Of a stretch of 43,227 nucleotides of DNA, positions 27,927 through 36,938 are shown in pieces. A program made the position numbers and the translations under genes. Origin of the DNA: an uncultured Bacteroidaceae bacterium (GTDB lineage: Bacteria; Bacteroidota; Bacteroidia; Bacteroidales; Bacteroidaceae); assembly GCA_904502185.1 (NCBI GenBank), contig CAJGDX010000005.1:1-43227 (forward strand). The letters run 5' to 3'. Position 1 is the first letter of the stretch. Every line of letters starts with the position of its first letter. The notes under the pieces are model-generated. The model saw nothing but the letters and a program-made list of their open reading frames with translations, was not told the origin of the DNA and made no database searches.

Positions 27927-28760
27927 TTAGTCTTTTTTGTAGAGACCCTTCTTTACAATCATGTCGATGAGTTTGATTGAGCAATCCTCCATATCCTGAG
28001 TGATAGCCTCAATCTTGGTAAGTACGAAGTTGTAGAATACCTGGAGTACAAGAGCTACGACGATACCGTAGATAGTTGTGATAAGAGCCACCTTCATACC
28101 ACCTGCAACGACTGTGGGAGAGATGTCACCTACACGCTGGATTTCGTCGAACGCCATAACCATACCGATCACAGTACCCAAGAATCCGAGAGAGGGAGCC
28201 ATCGCGATGAAGAGAACGATCCAAGAGCAGTTCTTCTCGAGGTTCATAGCCTGAACGCTACCGTATGAAACGATTGCCTTCTCGATTGAGTCGAGAGTCT
28301 GATCTGTACGGAGAAGACCCTGATAGCAGATAGCAGCAACAGGACCTGCTGTTTTCTCGCAGACAGCTTTTGCTTTCTGAACATCACCTGCTGCAATAGC
28401 CTCAGCGATTGATGCCATCAATTTCTTTGTGTTAACCTGTGTAAGGTTGAGGTAGATGATACGCTCGATACAGAATGCAAGACCGATGATCATAGCGATA
28501 GCAACCAATGACATGAAGCTAGCGTCACCCTCGATGAACTTAGTTTTCAACTCTTTGTGGAAACTTGTAGGTTCAGCCTCCTCGATGGGAGCAGAAGTAG
28601 TTTCTTCTACAGCAGCAGCTGTAGTAGCGGCTGAATCAACAGCAGCTGAATCAACCTGTTCGGTCTGCTCAGTAGCCTGAGCGTCCTGTGCCTGAATAGA
28701 CTGAGTTGTTCCGAATGCGAACAATCCCAACATTGCAACAATTGCAAAAAGCTTTTTCAT
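27927..28760 (-). CDS. exbB: MotA/TolQ/ExbB proton channel family protein
   Basis: This 277-residue channel subunit energises TonB-dependent uptake with ExbD. It begins with a signal-peptide-like segment (MKKLFAIVAMLGLFAFGTTQ...) and then about 45 residues rich in Ala, Glu, Thr and Ser before the first true membrane helix (SLVAIAMIIGLAFCIERIIYL). The MotA/ExbB core follows, including APSLGFLGTVIGMVMAFDEI and a final pair of helices (VVAGGMKVALITTIYGIVVA). The extended N-terminus is a Bacteroidetes form not present in E. coli ExbB. It is first in its operon, with no clear consensus promoter upstream. Confidence 0.92.
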   Translation of the reverse strand: MKKLFAIVAMLGLFAFGTTQSIQAQDAQATEQTEQVDSAAVDSAATTAAAVEETTSAPIEEAEPTSFHKELKTKFIEGDASFMSLVAIAMIIGLAFCIERIIYLNLTQVNTKKLMASIAEAIAAGDVQKAKAVCEKTAGPVAAICYQGLLRTDQTLDSIEKAIVSYGSVQAMNLEKNCSWIVLFIAMAPSLGFLGTVIGMVMAFDEIQRVGDISPTVVAGGMKVALITTIYGIVVALVLQVFYNFVLTKIEAITQDMEDCSIKLIDMIVKKGLYKKD

Positions 28761-28830
28761 TGTGTGTTAATTTTAGAAATTGTTATTTAAATAGTTTATA
28801 ATTTTAAAGTTATATAGTTTTAAATCTCTG

Positions 28831-28918
28831 CGGAAAGAGGGGGATTCGAACCCCCGATACGCTTTTGACGTATACACGCTTTCCAGGCGTGCCTCTTCAA
28901 CCACTCGAGCATCTTTCC
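28831..28918 (-). tRNA. tRNA-Ser (anticodon GGA)
   Basis: The 88-nt minus-strand cloverleaf has acceptor GGAAAGA/TCTTTCC, anticodon stem CACGC/GCGTG with loop CTGGAAA, and a long variable arm typical of serine tRNAs. The T-arm is GGGGG/CCCCC with loop TTCGAAT. The discriminator is G, as usual for Ser. CCA is not encoded. Confidence 0.95.
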
Positions 28919-28986
28919 TTACAAAACAAGCACGACATACATTGTGCATGTTTTAAGTTTTTTATAGTCCACGCACAATTTCGCCA

Positions 28987-28994
28987 CAAAAGTA
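28987..28994 (-). promoter_or_regulatory. -7 box of the tRNA-Ser promoter
   Basis: TACTTTTG on the minus strand, about 70 nt before the tRNA, matches TAnnTTTG. No good -33 box is seen. The rest of the 236-bp gap to lpxK is AT-rich without a gene. Confidence 0.45.
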
Positions 28995-29120
28995 ACCTTT
29001 TTTTTCAATAAAACATCTATTTAAACAAAAAAAAGAGAAACATTTTTAATATCTGCACTTTTTCAATGATAAAAACGGCATTTTCACCGTTTTTATTACA
29101 CATCGGCGAAGAAAAATTGC

Positions 29121-29128
29121 TATCTTCG
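29121..29128 (+). promoter_or_regulatory. -7 box upstream of lpxK
   Basis: TATCTTCG lies 26 nt before the lpxK start. It resembles the -7 consensus with one change and has no clear -33 partner. Confidence 0.4.
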
Positions 29129-29154
29129 CGTTGTATTAAGAATAATCGGAGTTT

Positions 29155-30237
29155 ATGGGATTTTGGGACTATATAAACCCCTATTGCTGGGTGACAGATA
29201 TAAGGAATTTTGCTTTTGACAAAGGATGGCTCAAGAGCAGTTTTTTCCACTTACCGGTCGTTTCGGTGGGAAACCTGACAGTTGGCGGAACCGGAAAAAC
29301 TCCACACATAGAATACATTATAAATCTTCTAAAGGAGGAGTACCACATAGCCACCTTAAGCCGTGGTTACAAGAGAGCAAGCAAAGGATATGTAAAGGCA
29401 ACATCGGGTTGCGACACCTCGCTTATCGGTGATGAGCCGGCGCAGATAAAGAGCAAGTTCCCCGATATAACAGTAGCCGTTGACGAAAAGCGAGTGGATG
29501 GAATAGGACACCTGCTTTCTGAAGAGAAACAGCCGGATGTAATATTGCTGGATGACGCCTTTCAGCACCGTTATGTAACTCCGGGTCTAAGCATCGTGCT
29601 TGTTGACAGCAACCGCCCAATTTGGAACGACAATGTGTTACCATTCGGACGTTTACGCGAACGTGCCGACGGGATAAAGCGTGCAGACGTTATCGTTGTC
29701 ACAAAATGCCCGCAGGCGATGCAGGAGAGCCAGAAGCAACAGTTCCGTCAGAAATTAGGACAAAAAAACGATACACCTGTTTTTTTCTCCACTGTATGCT
29801 ACGACAAGCCCAAAGCCCTTTTTGACGTTGCTGAGCAGCAATGCACAATAGACAAAGGCACAAATGTATTGCTTCTGACAGGCATAGCCCGTCCCGAACC
29901 GCTGAAAAAGGAGCTCGAAAGCAGAGGCGCCGAAGTAACACTCATGCAGTTTGCCGACCATCACAATTTCAGTTGCGCCGAACTTGAAAACGTTGCAAAA
30001 AAGTTTGCTTCGTTGCCATCGGACAACAAAATAATAATAACAACGGAGAAAGATGCCGAAAGAATCACAGGTCGCAACGACCTACCTTATATAATAAAGG
30101 AGAAATGCTATTCGCTTCCTATCAAGGTGCGAATAATGGATGAAGAAAAAATGTTTAACCAAATAATTATCGACTATGTTAGAAAAAATCAAAGAGACCG
30201 CAGCATTTCTGCAGTCAGTGATGAAGACAAAGCCTGA
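29155..30237 (+). CDS. lpxK: tetraacyldisaccharide 4'-kinase
   Basis: LpxK adds the 4'-phosphate to the lipid A precursor at the inner membrane. The P-loop is VGGTGKTP (residues 42-49 region), preceded by the PVVSVGNLT strand. The DAFQHR segment is typical of the family. Its 360 residues fit Bacteroidetes members. The last 62 nt overlap the start of the purine nucleoside phosphorylase gene in another frame, an unusually long overlap. It heads the lpxK-punA-thiL run. Confidence 0.95.
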   Translation: MGFWDYINPYCWVTDIRNFAFDKGWLKSSFFHLPVVSVGNLTVGGTGKTPHIEYIINLLKEEYHIATLSRGYKRASKGYVKATSGCDTSLIGDEPAQIKSKFPDITVAVDEKRVDGIGHLLSEEKQPDVILLDDAFQHRYVTPGLSIVLVDSNRPIWNDNVLPFGRLRERADGIKRADVIVVTKCPQAMQESQKQQFRQKLGQKNDTPVFFSTVCYDKPKALFDVAEQQCTIDKGTNVLLLTGIARPEPLKKELESRGAEVTLMQFADHHNFSCAELENVAKKFASLPSDNKIIITTEKDAERITGRNDLPYIIKEKCYSLPIKVRIMDEEKMFNQIIIDYVRKNQRDRSISAVSDEDKA

Positions 30238-30985
30238 GACAGCCATCATCCTCGGCACAGGTCTTGGCAGCCTTGTTAACGAAATAACAGACAAATACGA
30301 AGTACAATATAAGGATATACCCAATTTCCCCCTGTCGACAGTTGAGGGACACTCAGGAAAACTCATCTTCGGTAAATTGGGCGACAAGGAGATTATGGCC
30401 ATGCAGGGACGCTTCCACTACTACGAAGGCTATTCAATGAAGGAGGTAACATTCCCCGTGAGAGTGATGCGCGAGCTTGGCATAAAGACCCTGTTCGTTT
30501 CGAACGCAGCCGGAGGCATGAACCCCGACTTCATCATCGGCGACCTGATGATTATAAACGACCACATCAACACATTCCCCGAACATCCTTTGCGCGGCAA
30601 GAATATCGAATATGGTGACCGTTTCCCCGATATGAGCAAGACTTACGACCCCGAACTTATCGCAAAAGCCAAGGAGGTTGCTGCCGAGAAGGGCATCAGA
30701 GTTATGGAGGGTGTTTACCTTGGTACACAGGGCCCAACATTCGAGACTCCCGCTGAGTATGTCATGTTCCGCAGAATGGGTGGCGACGCAGTAGGTATGT
30801 CTACTGTTCCCGAAGTTATTGTGGCACGTCACTGCGGCATCAGAGTATTCGGTATCTCTGTTATCACCGACCTTGGTCTCGAAGGCGTAGTTGTAGAGGT
30901 GAGCCACGAAGAGGTGCAGAAAGCAGCCGACGAGGCACAGCCCAGAATGACAACAATTTTCAAAGAACTTGTAAACAGGTCATAA
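30176..30985 (+). CDS. punA: purine nucleoside phosphorylase (trimeric type I)
   Basis: It cleaves purine nucleosides with phosphate, feeding purine salvage. Family motifs are IILGTGLGSL near the N-terminus, VEGHSGKL, SNAAGGMNP and GPTFETPAEY. The length of 269 matches the trimeric mammalian-type enzymes. The start at 30176 lies inside lpxK. It is supported because the LEKIKETAAFLQS helix it encodes is conserved in the family and no good later start precedes the phosphate-binding loop. thiL follows after 4 bp. Confidence 0.94.
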   Translation: MLEKIKETAAFLQSVMKTKPETAIILGTGLGSLVNEITDKYEVQYKDIPNFPLSTVEGHSGKLIFGKLGDKEIMAMQGRFHYYEGYSMKEVTFPVRVMRELGIKTLFVSNAAGGMNPDFIIGDLMIINDHINTFPEHPLRGKNIEYGDRFPDMSKTYDPELIAKAKEVAAEKGIRVMEGVYLGTQGPTFETPAEYVMFRRMGGDAVGMSTVPEVIVARHCGIRVFGISVITDLGLEGVVVEVSHEEVQKAADEAQPRMTTIFKELVNRS

Positions 30986-30989
30986 TAGA

Positions 30990-32033
30990 ATGAACGAAAT
31001 AAACAGAACTGAGATTGCCACACTTGGCGAATTCGGACTGATAGACCATCTGACGTCGGACATCACTCCCGTAAACCCCGAAACGGTGCTGGGAGTGGGA
31101 GACGACGCAGCAATACTCCGCTTCGATGGCGAAGAGGAGGTGCTTGTAACCACCGACCTTTTGATGGAGGGCATACACTTTGACCTCACATACGTTCCCT
31201 TGAAACACTTGGGATACAAGTCGGCAATGGTCAACCTGTCCGACATCTATGCCATGAACGGTACTCCCAAACAGATAACCGTCTCAATAGCACTGAGCAA
31301 AAGATTCTGCATAGAGGACATGGAGGATTTCTATGCAGGATTGAAGCTTGCTTGCGACCGTCACAAAGTAGACATCGTCGGCGGCGACACGACCTCGTCA
31401 CTCACAGGCCTTGCCATAAGCATCACAGCCATAGGCACAGCCCCCAAAGGCACAGCTGTCAAGCGCAGCGGTGCAAAAGTAACCGACCTCATATGCGTAT
31501 CGGGTGACCTTGGCGCAGCATACATGGGATTGCAGTTGCTTGAACGCGAAAAGATTGCCACAAGCGGCAAGGATGGTGTTCAACCCGACTTTGCAGGAAA
31601 AGAGTATATTCTTGAACGACAGCTGAAGCCCGAAGCGCGCCGCGACATAGTGGAACGTCTGCGCGAGGCAGGAGTGACCCCGACAGCCATGATGGACGTG
31701 TCGGACGGACTCTCGTCAGAGCTGCTGCACATCTGCAAACAGAGCGGTACGGGATGCAGGATCTACGAGGACAAGATTCCTGTCGATTACCAAACAGCCA
31801 TTATGGCCGAGGAGCTGAATATGAACGTAATAACCTGCGCTCTGAATGGCGGCGAGGATTACGAACTGCTGTTCACCGTTCCCATTGCCGACCACGAAAA
31901 GGTTGCTTCGATGAAGGATGTGCGCCTCATAGGACACATTGTTAAGGAGGAACTTGGCGCAGCGCTCATAACACGCGACGGCGTAGAGATGGAACTTAAG
32001 GCACAAGGCTGGAACCACATGAACAATAAGTAG
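30990..32033 (+). CDS. thiL: thiamine-phosphate kinase
   Basis: ThiL phosphorylates thiamine monophosphate to the active diphosphate. Motifs are GVGDDAAIL, the FDLTYVPLKHLGYKSAMVNL segment, SDIYAMNG and GGDTTSS, all magnesium/ATP-binding parts of the PurM-like fold. DVSDGLSSELLH and NGGEDYELLF lie in the second half. The 347 residues are normal. It is the third gene in lpxK-punA-thiL and starts 4 bp after punA. A 45-bp gap then leads to the sulfhydrylase gene. Confidence 0.95.
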   Translation: MNEINRTEIATLGEFGLIDHLTSDITPVNPETVLGVGDDAAILRFDGEEEVLVTTDLLMEGIHFDLTYVPLKHLGYKSAMVNLSDIYAMNGTPKQITVSIALSKRFCIEDMEDFYAGLKLACDRHKVDIVGGDTTSSLTGLAISITAIGTAPKGTAVKRSGAKVTDLICVSGDLGAAYMGLQLLEREKIATSGKDGVQPDFAGKEYILERQLKPEARRDIVERLREAGVTPTAMMDVSDGLSSELLHICKQSGTGCRIYEDKIPVDYQTAIMAEELNMNVITCALNGGEDYELLFTVPIADHEKVASMKDVRLIGHIVKEELGAALITRDGVEMELKAQGWNHMNNK

Positions 32034-32078
32034 TTTCCGCCTTCACAACAGATTATCATAAAAATGTCATAAGAAACT

Positions 32079-33362
32079 ATGCAAAAGAAAATGAACCCCG
32101 GCACACTGTGCGTACAGGCCGGATGGACACCCAAGAAGGGCGAGTCACGCGTACTGCCCATCTTTCAGAGTACAACATTCAAATACGAGACAAGCGAGCA
32201 GATGGCACGCCTCTTCGACCTCGAGGACAGCGGATATTTCTACTCTCGCCTTCAGAACCCCACAGTGGACGCAGTAGGCGCAAAAATTGCAGCTCTTGAG
32301 GGAGGTGTAGGAGCGGTCATGACCTCATCAGGCCAGGCAGCCAACTTCTACGCTATCTTCAACATCTGCCAGGCAGGCGACCACTTTGTATCGGCAAGCA
32401 CCATCTATGGTGGAACATACAATCTCTTCTCGGTGACTATGAAAAAACTGGGAATAGATGTAACATTCGTCGATGCAGATGCTTCGGAAGAGGAGATACA
32501 AGCAGCATTCCGCCCCAACACCAAGGCACTTTTCGGCGAGACAATCTCTAACCCCAGCGTTAATGTTCTCGACATTGAGAAATTTGTACGCATTGCCCAC
32601 AAGAATGGTGTACCTGTCATCATCGACAACACCTTTGCAACACCCGTAAACTGCCGCCCCATCGAGTGGGGAGCAGATATTGTCACACACTCTACCACAA
32701 AATACATGGACGGTCACGCAGTGGCAGTCGGCGGTGCTGTTATCGACAGCGGTAACTTCGACTGGGATACTTACCACGACAAATTCACCTGTCTGACAGA
32801 GCCCGACGACTCTTACCATGGACTTGTTTATACAAAGGCTTTCGGCAAAGCTGCCTACATCACAAAGATGGTTGCACAGGTGATGCGTGACCTCGGCGCA
32901 ATGATGGCACCCGAAAATGCCTTCCTGTTGAACCTCGGACTCGAGACATTGCACCTGCGCATGCCCCGTCACTGCGAGAATGCACAGAAGGTAGCAGAAT
33001 ATCTCGAAGCACACCCCAAGGTAGAATGGGTGAATTTCTGCGGTCTTGCAAGCAGCAAGTACAATGCTCTTGCCGAGAAATACCTGCCCAACGGTGCATG
33101 CGGCGTGCTTGCATTTGGCGTAAAGGGCAGCAAAGAGGATGCTATCCGTTTCATGGATAGTCTGAAGATGATTGCCATCGTTACACACGTTGCCGATGCA
33201 CGTTCATGTATCCTGCACCCCGCAAGCCACACACACCGTCAGTTGACCGACGAGCAGCTTATCGAAGCAGGCGTGGCTCCCGACCTTATGCGTCTTTCAG
33301 TGGGTATCGAGGATGCTGAGGATATAATTGCCGACCTTGAACAGGCATTGGAACTCCTTTAA
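32079..33362 (+). CDS. metY: O-acetylhomoserine sulfhydrylase
   Basis: This PLP enzyme of the Cys/Met family makes homocysteine from O-acetylhomoserine and sulfide. The PLP lysine is Lys208 in HSTTKYMDGH. The TSSGQAANF and ASTIYGGTYNLF segments bind cofactor and substrate. At 427 residues it is longer than cystathionine gamma-synthase/lyase (about 380-400) and has the insertion that marks the MetY branch. No adjacent methionine genes are present. asd, an upstream step, lies about 8 kb away. Met5 is an alternative start. Confidence 0.93.
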   Translation: MQKKMNPGTLCVQAGWTPKKGESRVLPIFQSTTFKYETSEQMARLFDLEDSGYFYSRLQNPTVDAVGAKIAALEGGVGAVMTSSGQAANFYAIFNICQAGDHFVSASTIYGGTYNLFSVTMKKLGIDVTFVDADASEEEIQAAFRPNTKALFGETISNPSVNVLDIEKFVRIAHKNGVPVIIDNTFATPVNCRPIEWGADIVTHSTTKYMDGHAVAVGGAVIDSGNFDWDTYHDKFTCLTEPDDSYHGLVYTKAFGKAAYITKMVAQVMRDLGAMMAPENAFLLNLGLETLHLRMPRHCENAQKVAEYLEAHPKVEWVNFCGLASSKYNALAEKYLPNGACGVLAFGVKGSKEDAIRFMDSLKMIAIVTHVADARSCILHPASHTHRQLTDEQLIEAGVAPDLMRLSVGIEDAEDIIADLEQALELL

Positions 33363-33382
33363 CAGCTACAACAACCTATCCT

Positions 33383-33428
33383 AATAAATATGAGCATATT
33401 CGCTATGGCGAATATGCTCATATTTATT
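33383..33428. terminator. bidirectional terminator between metY and aroC
   Basis: It has 21-bp perfect arms (33383-33403 and 33408-33428) with a TATG loop, lying in the gap between convergent genes. The AT-rich outer stem serves both directions. Confidence 0.85.
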
Positions 33429-33464
33429 TAAGGTAATTATTTGCTACTTACCCTGTTGCAGAGA

Positions 33465-34538
33465 CTACAACTGTGTACAGCGCGATAACAGGTAATGGTC
33501 GAGGATAGTCAGTGCAGCCATTGCCTCAACAACAGGCACAGCACGTGGAACCACACAGGGGTCGTGGCGTCCGCGAGCGGAGATTGTCGTGTCATTGCCA
33601 TCCACTCCCACTGTAGGCTGTTCGCAGAGAATGGTTGCAACAGGCTTGAAAGCCACGCGGAAATAGATATCCTGTCCGTTTGAGATTCCGCCCTGAATAC
33701 CGCCGCTGTGATTGCTGCGCGTATCTACAGTGCCGTTATTATTGTAAAAAATATCATTCTGCATAGAACCGCGCCTTGTCACCGACGAGAATCCGTCACC
33801 ATAGTCAAAGCCTTTTGCCGCATTGATGGTGAGCATAGCCGCAGCCAGTGCCGACGAAAGCTTGTTGTAGAGCGGAGCGCCGATACCTGCCGGAACACCC
33901 TTTGCCACACAAGTGACAATGCCACCTATTGTGTCGCCCTCGCGTTTAACATCGAGGATAAGCTGCTCCATTGCAGCTGCCTTTTCTGCATCGGGGCAGC
34001 GCACAATGTTACTTTCAACCATTGAAAGGTCGTAAGCATTGTAGTTTTTCTCCAATGCAATGTCGCCAACCTGCGAGGTATACGCCTGAACGGTAATACC
34101 CTTCTGGGCAAGAGCAAGCTTCGCCAATGCGCCGGCACAGACACGTACCGCAGTTTCTCGTGCCGAAGAGCGTCCGCCGCCACGATGGTCGCGTATGCCA
34201 TATTTCACAGCATAAGTGTAGTCGGCATGAGAAGGTCGGTAGGCGTCACGCAGATTATCGTAGTCATTGCTGCGATTATTTGTATTGAAAATGACAAAGC
34301 CGATAGGTGTACCGGTTGTACGTCCCTCAAACACGCCCGAGAGGAACTGAACCTCGTCAGCCTCGTTACGGGCAGTTGTCACCGCACTCTGTCCGGGACG
34401 GCGACGACGCATTTCGCTGCGTATAAACTCCTCATCTACAAGCACTCCCGACGGAAAGCCATCGAGTATACCACCTATTGCAGTGCCGTGCGACTCACCG
34501 AATGTGGTAAGGCGCAACTGAGTTCCAATCGTATTCAT
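33465..34538 (-). CDS. aroC: chorismate synthase
   Basis: AroC makes chorismate from 5-enolpyruvylshikimate-3-phosphate using reduced FMN. Family signatures are [20 protein letters not shown] near the N-terminus, [14 protein letters not shown], the [13 protein letters not shown] segment, and [12 protein letters not shown]. The length of 357 starts at the ATG 34538. A TTG at 34562 would add eight unrelated residues and is rejected. It is 84 bp downstream of slyD across a hairpin terminator, so it is probably transcribed separately. Confidence 0.96.
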   Translation of the reverse strand: MNTIGTQLRLTTFGESHGTAIGGILDGFPSGVLVDEEFIRSEMRRRRPGQSAVTTARNEADEVQFLSGVFEGRTTGTPIGFVIFNTNNRSNDYDNLRDAYRPSHADYTYAVKYGIRDHRGGGRSSARETAVRVCAGALAKLALAQKGITVQAYTSQVGDIALEKNYNAYDLSMVESNIVRCPDAEKAAAMEQLILDVKREGDTIGGIVTCVAKGVPAGIGAPLYNKLSSALAAAMLTINAAKGFDYGDGFSSVTRRGSMQNDIFYNNNGTVDTRSNHSGGIQGGISNGQDIYFRVAFKPVATILCEQPTVGVDGNDTTISARGRHDPCVVPRAVPVVEAMAALTILDHYLLSRCTQL

Positions 34539-34593
34539 ATAAAGATTACAATTTACCGTCAAGAGAAGAGACCCCCGACCGTTTAAAATTATC

Positions 34594-34621
34594 GTGAGTT
34601 ACCACGCACGTGGTAACTCAC
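34594..34621 (-). terminator. terminator after slyD
   Basis: It has 13-bp perfect arms (34594-34606 and 34609-34621). On the minus strand an AT-rich stretch containing TTTT follows. It sits between the slyD stop and the aroC start. Confidence 0.65.
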
Positions 34622-34646
34622 ATTCTATTTGAATTTCAAACATCAA

Positions 34647-35225
34647 TTAGTGGCAACCGCCGCAGCCCTCTTCGCCACAGCCCTCTCCACAAGTGCCGCC
34701 ACCGCAGCCACTGCAACCGCAGCCGCATCCGCTGGGTTTGAGAGAGTCCTCGAATTTCTTAATCTCCTTTTCTGTTGCGGGACGCGACTCAACAACGCTT
34801 CCTACAAACTGAAGGTCGCAGCCTGCCAAGGGGTGATTGAAGTCCATTACCACCTTCATGGGAGTAACCTCTTTCACTGTACCGAGAATGGGTGAGCCGT
34901 CGCTGCGCATCATTTCCACTATATTGCCGTTGAAGATGTGAGCAGAGTCGAATTTGCCATCGATGGTGAACACCTCGCGGTCGAAATCCTGAACATGCTC
35001 GGGGTCATATTCGCCGTATGCCTCGTCCGAGGGAATTGTAAAATCGAAAGTGTCGCCTTTCTTAAGGTCTTTGAGGTTATTCTCGAATGTGTCAAGTGTA
35101 AAGTTAAATCCTGTAAGGAAGCTGAAGGGTTGTTCACGTGTTGCCTTTTCAATCTCTTCGGCTGTGCCGTCACGATGAGCTACAAGTTCGTATGCCACAC
35201 GGAGGAACTGATGTTTTGTTTCCAT
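34647..35225 (-). CDS. slyD: SlyD-type FKBP peptidyl-prolyl isomerase
   Basis: This 192-residue cytoplasmic proline isomerase and chaperone has the FKBP fold interrupted by the chaperone flap (SDEAYGEYDPEHV through the VMDFNHPLAG strand). From about residue 165 the tail is almost all Gly and Cys, with eight cysteines and a final His. That is typical of metal-binding SlyD tails that load nickel or other metals, although here cysteine dominates over histidine. It is 9 bp downstream of the acyl-CoA dehydrogenase gene, probably co-transcribed with the etf genes. Confidence 0.92.
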   Translation of the reverse strand: METKHQFLRVAYELVAHRDGTAEEIEKATREQPFSFLTGFNFTLDTFENNLKDLKKGDTFDFTIPSDEAYGEYDPEHVQDFDREVFTIDGKFDSAHIFNGNIVEMMRSDGSPILGTVKEVTPMKVVMDFNHPLAGCDLQFVGSVVESRPATEKEIKKFEDSLKPSGCGCGCSGCGGGTCGEGCGEEGCGGCH

Positions 35226-35234
35226 AAAATCTGT

Positions 35235-36938
35235 CTATTTTCGATAATCGTTTAATAATTCAGGTGTGTAATTCTCTATAAATGTTGCATGAGCAGCCAC
35301 AATGCTCTCTGCCATCGCTGTAAAGCGACGAGCCGACGAGCCGAAAAGCTCTTCGTTGGCAGATGCGTCGAGCATCAGCAGCGCTGCCATGATGCAGTAT
35401 GATGCCATTTCGTATATGCGGCGCGAGAGGAAGTCGTTTGTATCCTGACAGCCGAAAGATTGCGCACGTTCAACGGCAGCACGATAGCTCTCTGCCATCT
35501 TTGCAATTCGGTCGCGTACGGGCGACATTGCCTGCGACACCTCGCTTGAGAGATAATCGTCGAGCAGTGCCGAGTAGAATCCGTTGGTTGCGTAGCGTAT
35601 AGCCGCCACCACCTGCAACTGGGTTGTACCCTCGTAGATGGATGTGATGCGTGCATCGCGGTAAAGACGCTCACAGGTATAATCCTTCATATAACCCGAG
35701 CCGCCATGCACCTGTATGCAATCGTAGGCATTGCGGTTGCATATTTCGCTGCCCATACCCTTTACGATGGGAGTGAGAGCATCTGCCACGCGCGAGAATG
35801 CCTTTGCCTCCTGACGTTCTTCGGGAGTAAGTGTGCGCTCGCGTGCCACCAGTTCGAAGCAGGCAGTCATATCCACGTTACGGGCAGTCGCGTAGAGAAG
35901 GCTGCGCGATGCATCGAGGCGCGCCTTCATTTCGCCCAACATTTCGTAGACGGGGGCGAACTTATCTATCGTGCGGCCAAACTGTTTGCGGTTGGCAGCA
36001 TATTCGACAGCCTCGTTGTATGCAGCCTCGGAAAGGCCTACACTTTGTGTAGCAATACCTATGCGGGCACTGTTCATCAATGCCATCACATATTTGATGA
36101 GTCCCATCTTGCGGCTGCCGCACAGTTCGGCAGGGGCATTGTTGTAGACAAGTTCACAGGTTGGCGAACCGTGAATACCCATTTTATCTTCTATGCGACG
36201 GGTATGCACCCCGCCGTTGCGTTTGTCGTAGATGAAGAGCGAGAGGCCGCGGCCGTCGCTGCTACCCTCTTCGCTGCGGGCAAGCACCAGATGGATGTCC
36301 GCGTCGCCGTTGGTAATGAAGCGTTTAACGCCATTGAGATACCAACGTCCGTCAGCCTCGTTGTATGTAGCTTTCAGACGTACACTCTGAAGGTCGCTGC
36401 CTGCGTCGGGTTCAGTAAGGTCCATAGACATTGTTTCGCCCGAAGCTATACGAGGAAGATAGCGTTCGCGCTGCTCTTCAGTGCCGAACGAATTGATTGT
36501 CTCGGCACACTCCTGCAAACCCCACAGGTTGCCGAAGCCTGCATCGGCACGTGCCACAAGGTCCTCAAGCAGCGTAAAGACTGTTGTAGGGAAGTTAAGA
36601 CCGCCATATTGACGGGGAATAGATATTCCCATAAGACCTGCCTTACGGAATATCTCCATATTCTGCTGACTTGCAGGGGCGTACTCTACCCTGCCATCGT
36701 GCAGCACAGGGCCGGTAGTGTCAACTATTGCAGCATTTGGCGCCACAACTTCGGCACACAATTCGCCAACGAGCGTCAACACCTGCTCGTAGCCTGCCAC
36801 CGCATCTTCAAAGTCGACCGGAGCATAGTCATACTTTTCGGCTTGTGTGTAATTACCCTCTCTCATCTGCACTATGCGACGGAAGAGCGGGTGGCTTAGA
36901 TAGTGCTTCAGCACCGGGTTGTCAGTATAGTAGTTCAT
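35235..36938 (-). CDS. acyl-CoA dehydrogenase with extended C-terminus
   Basis: This 567-residue flavoenzyme oxidises an acyl-CoA and passes electrons to the ETF encoded just upstream. The FAD/substrate part shows MSMDLTEPDAGSDLQSV and KRFITNGDAD. The second domain carries the YRDARITSIYEGTTQLQ segment whose glutamate is the usual catalytic base. About 120 extra C-terminal residues form the longer AidB/ACAD9-like class. Start and etfA stop overlap by 4 nt (ATGA). Substrate is unknown. In Bacteroidales this triad may run as a butyryl/crotonyl-CoA type reductase branch. Confidence 0.92.
   Translation of the reverse strand: MNYYTDNPVLKHYLSHPLFRRIVQMREGNYTQAEKYDYAPVDFEDAVAGYEQVLTLVGELCAEVVAPNAAIVDTTGPVLHDGRVEYAPASQQNMEIFRKAGLMGISIPRQYGGLNFPTTVFTLLEDLVARADAGFGNLWGLQECAETINSFGTEEQRERYLPRIASGETMSMDLTEPDAGSDLQSVRLKATYNEADGRWYLNGVKRFITNGDADIHLVLARSEEGSSDGRGLSLFIYDKRNGGVHTRRIEDKMGIHGSPTCELVYNNAPAELCGSRKMGLIKYVMALMNSARIGIATQSVGLSEAAYNEAVEYAANRKQFGRTIDKFAPVYEMLGEMKARLDASRSLLYATARNVDMTACFELVARERTLTPEERQEAKAFSRVADALTPIVKGMGSEICNRNAYDCIQVHGGSGYMKDYTCERLYRDARITSIYEGTTQLQVVAAIRYATNGFYSALLDDYLSSEVSQAMSPVRDRIAKMAESYRAAVERAQSFGCQDTNDFLSRRIYEMASYCIMAALLMLDASANEELFGSSARRFTAMAESIVAAHATFIENYTPELLNDYRK

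Noticed and set aside
32328..33188. 286-codon minus-strand open frame opposite metY
   Set aside because: It is antisense to a gene with an intact PLP lysine and family motifs. The Cys/Val-rich translation is typical of a shadow frame.
35706..36899. 397-codon plus-strand open frame opposite the acyl-CoA dehydrogenase
   Set aside because: The dehydrogenase on the minus strand has catalytic and FAD motifs and a 4-nt overlap with etfA. The plus frame has no recognisable features.
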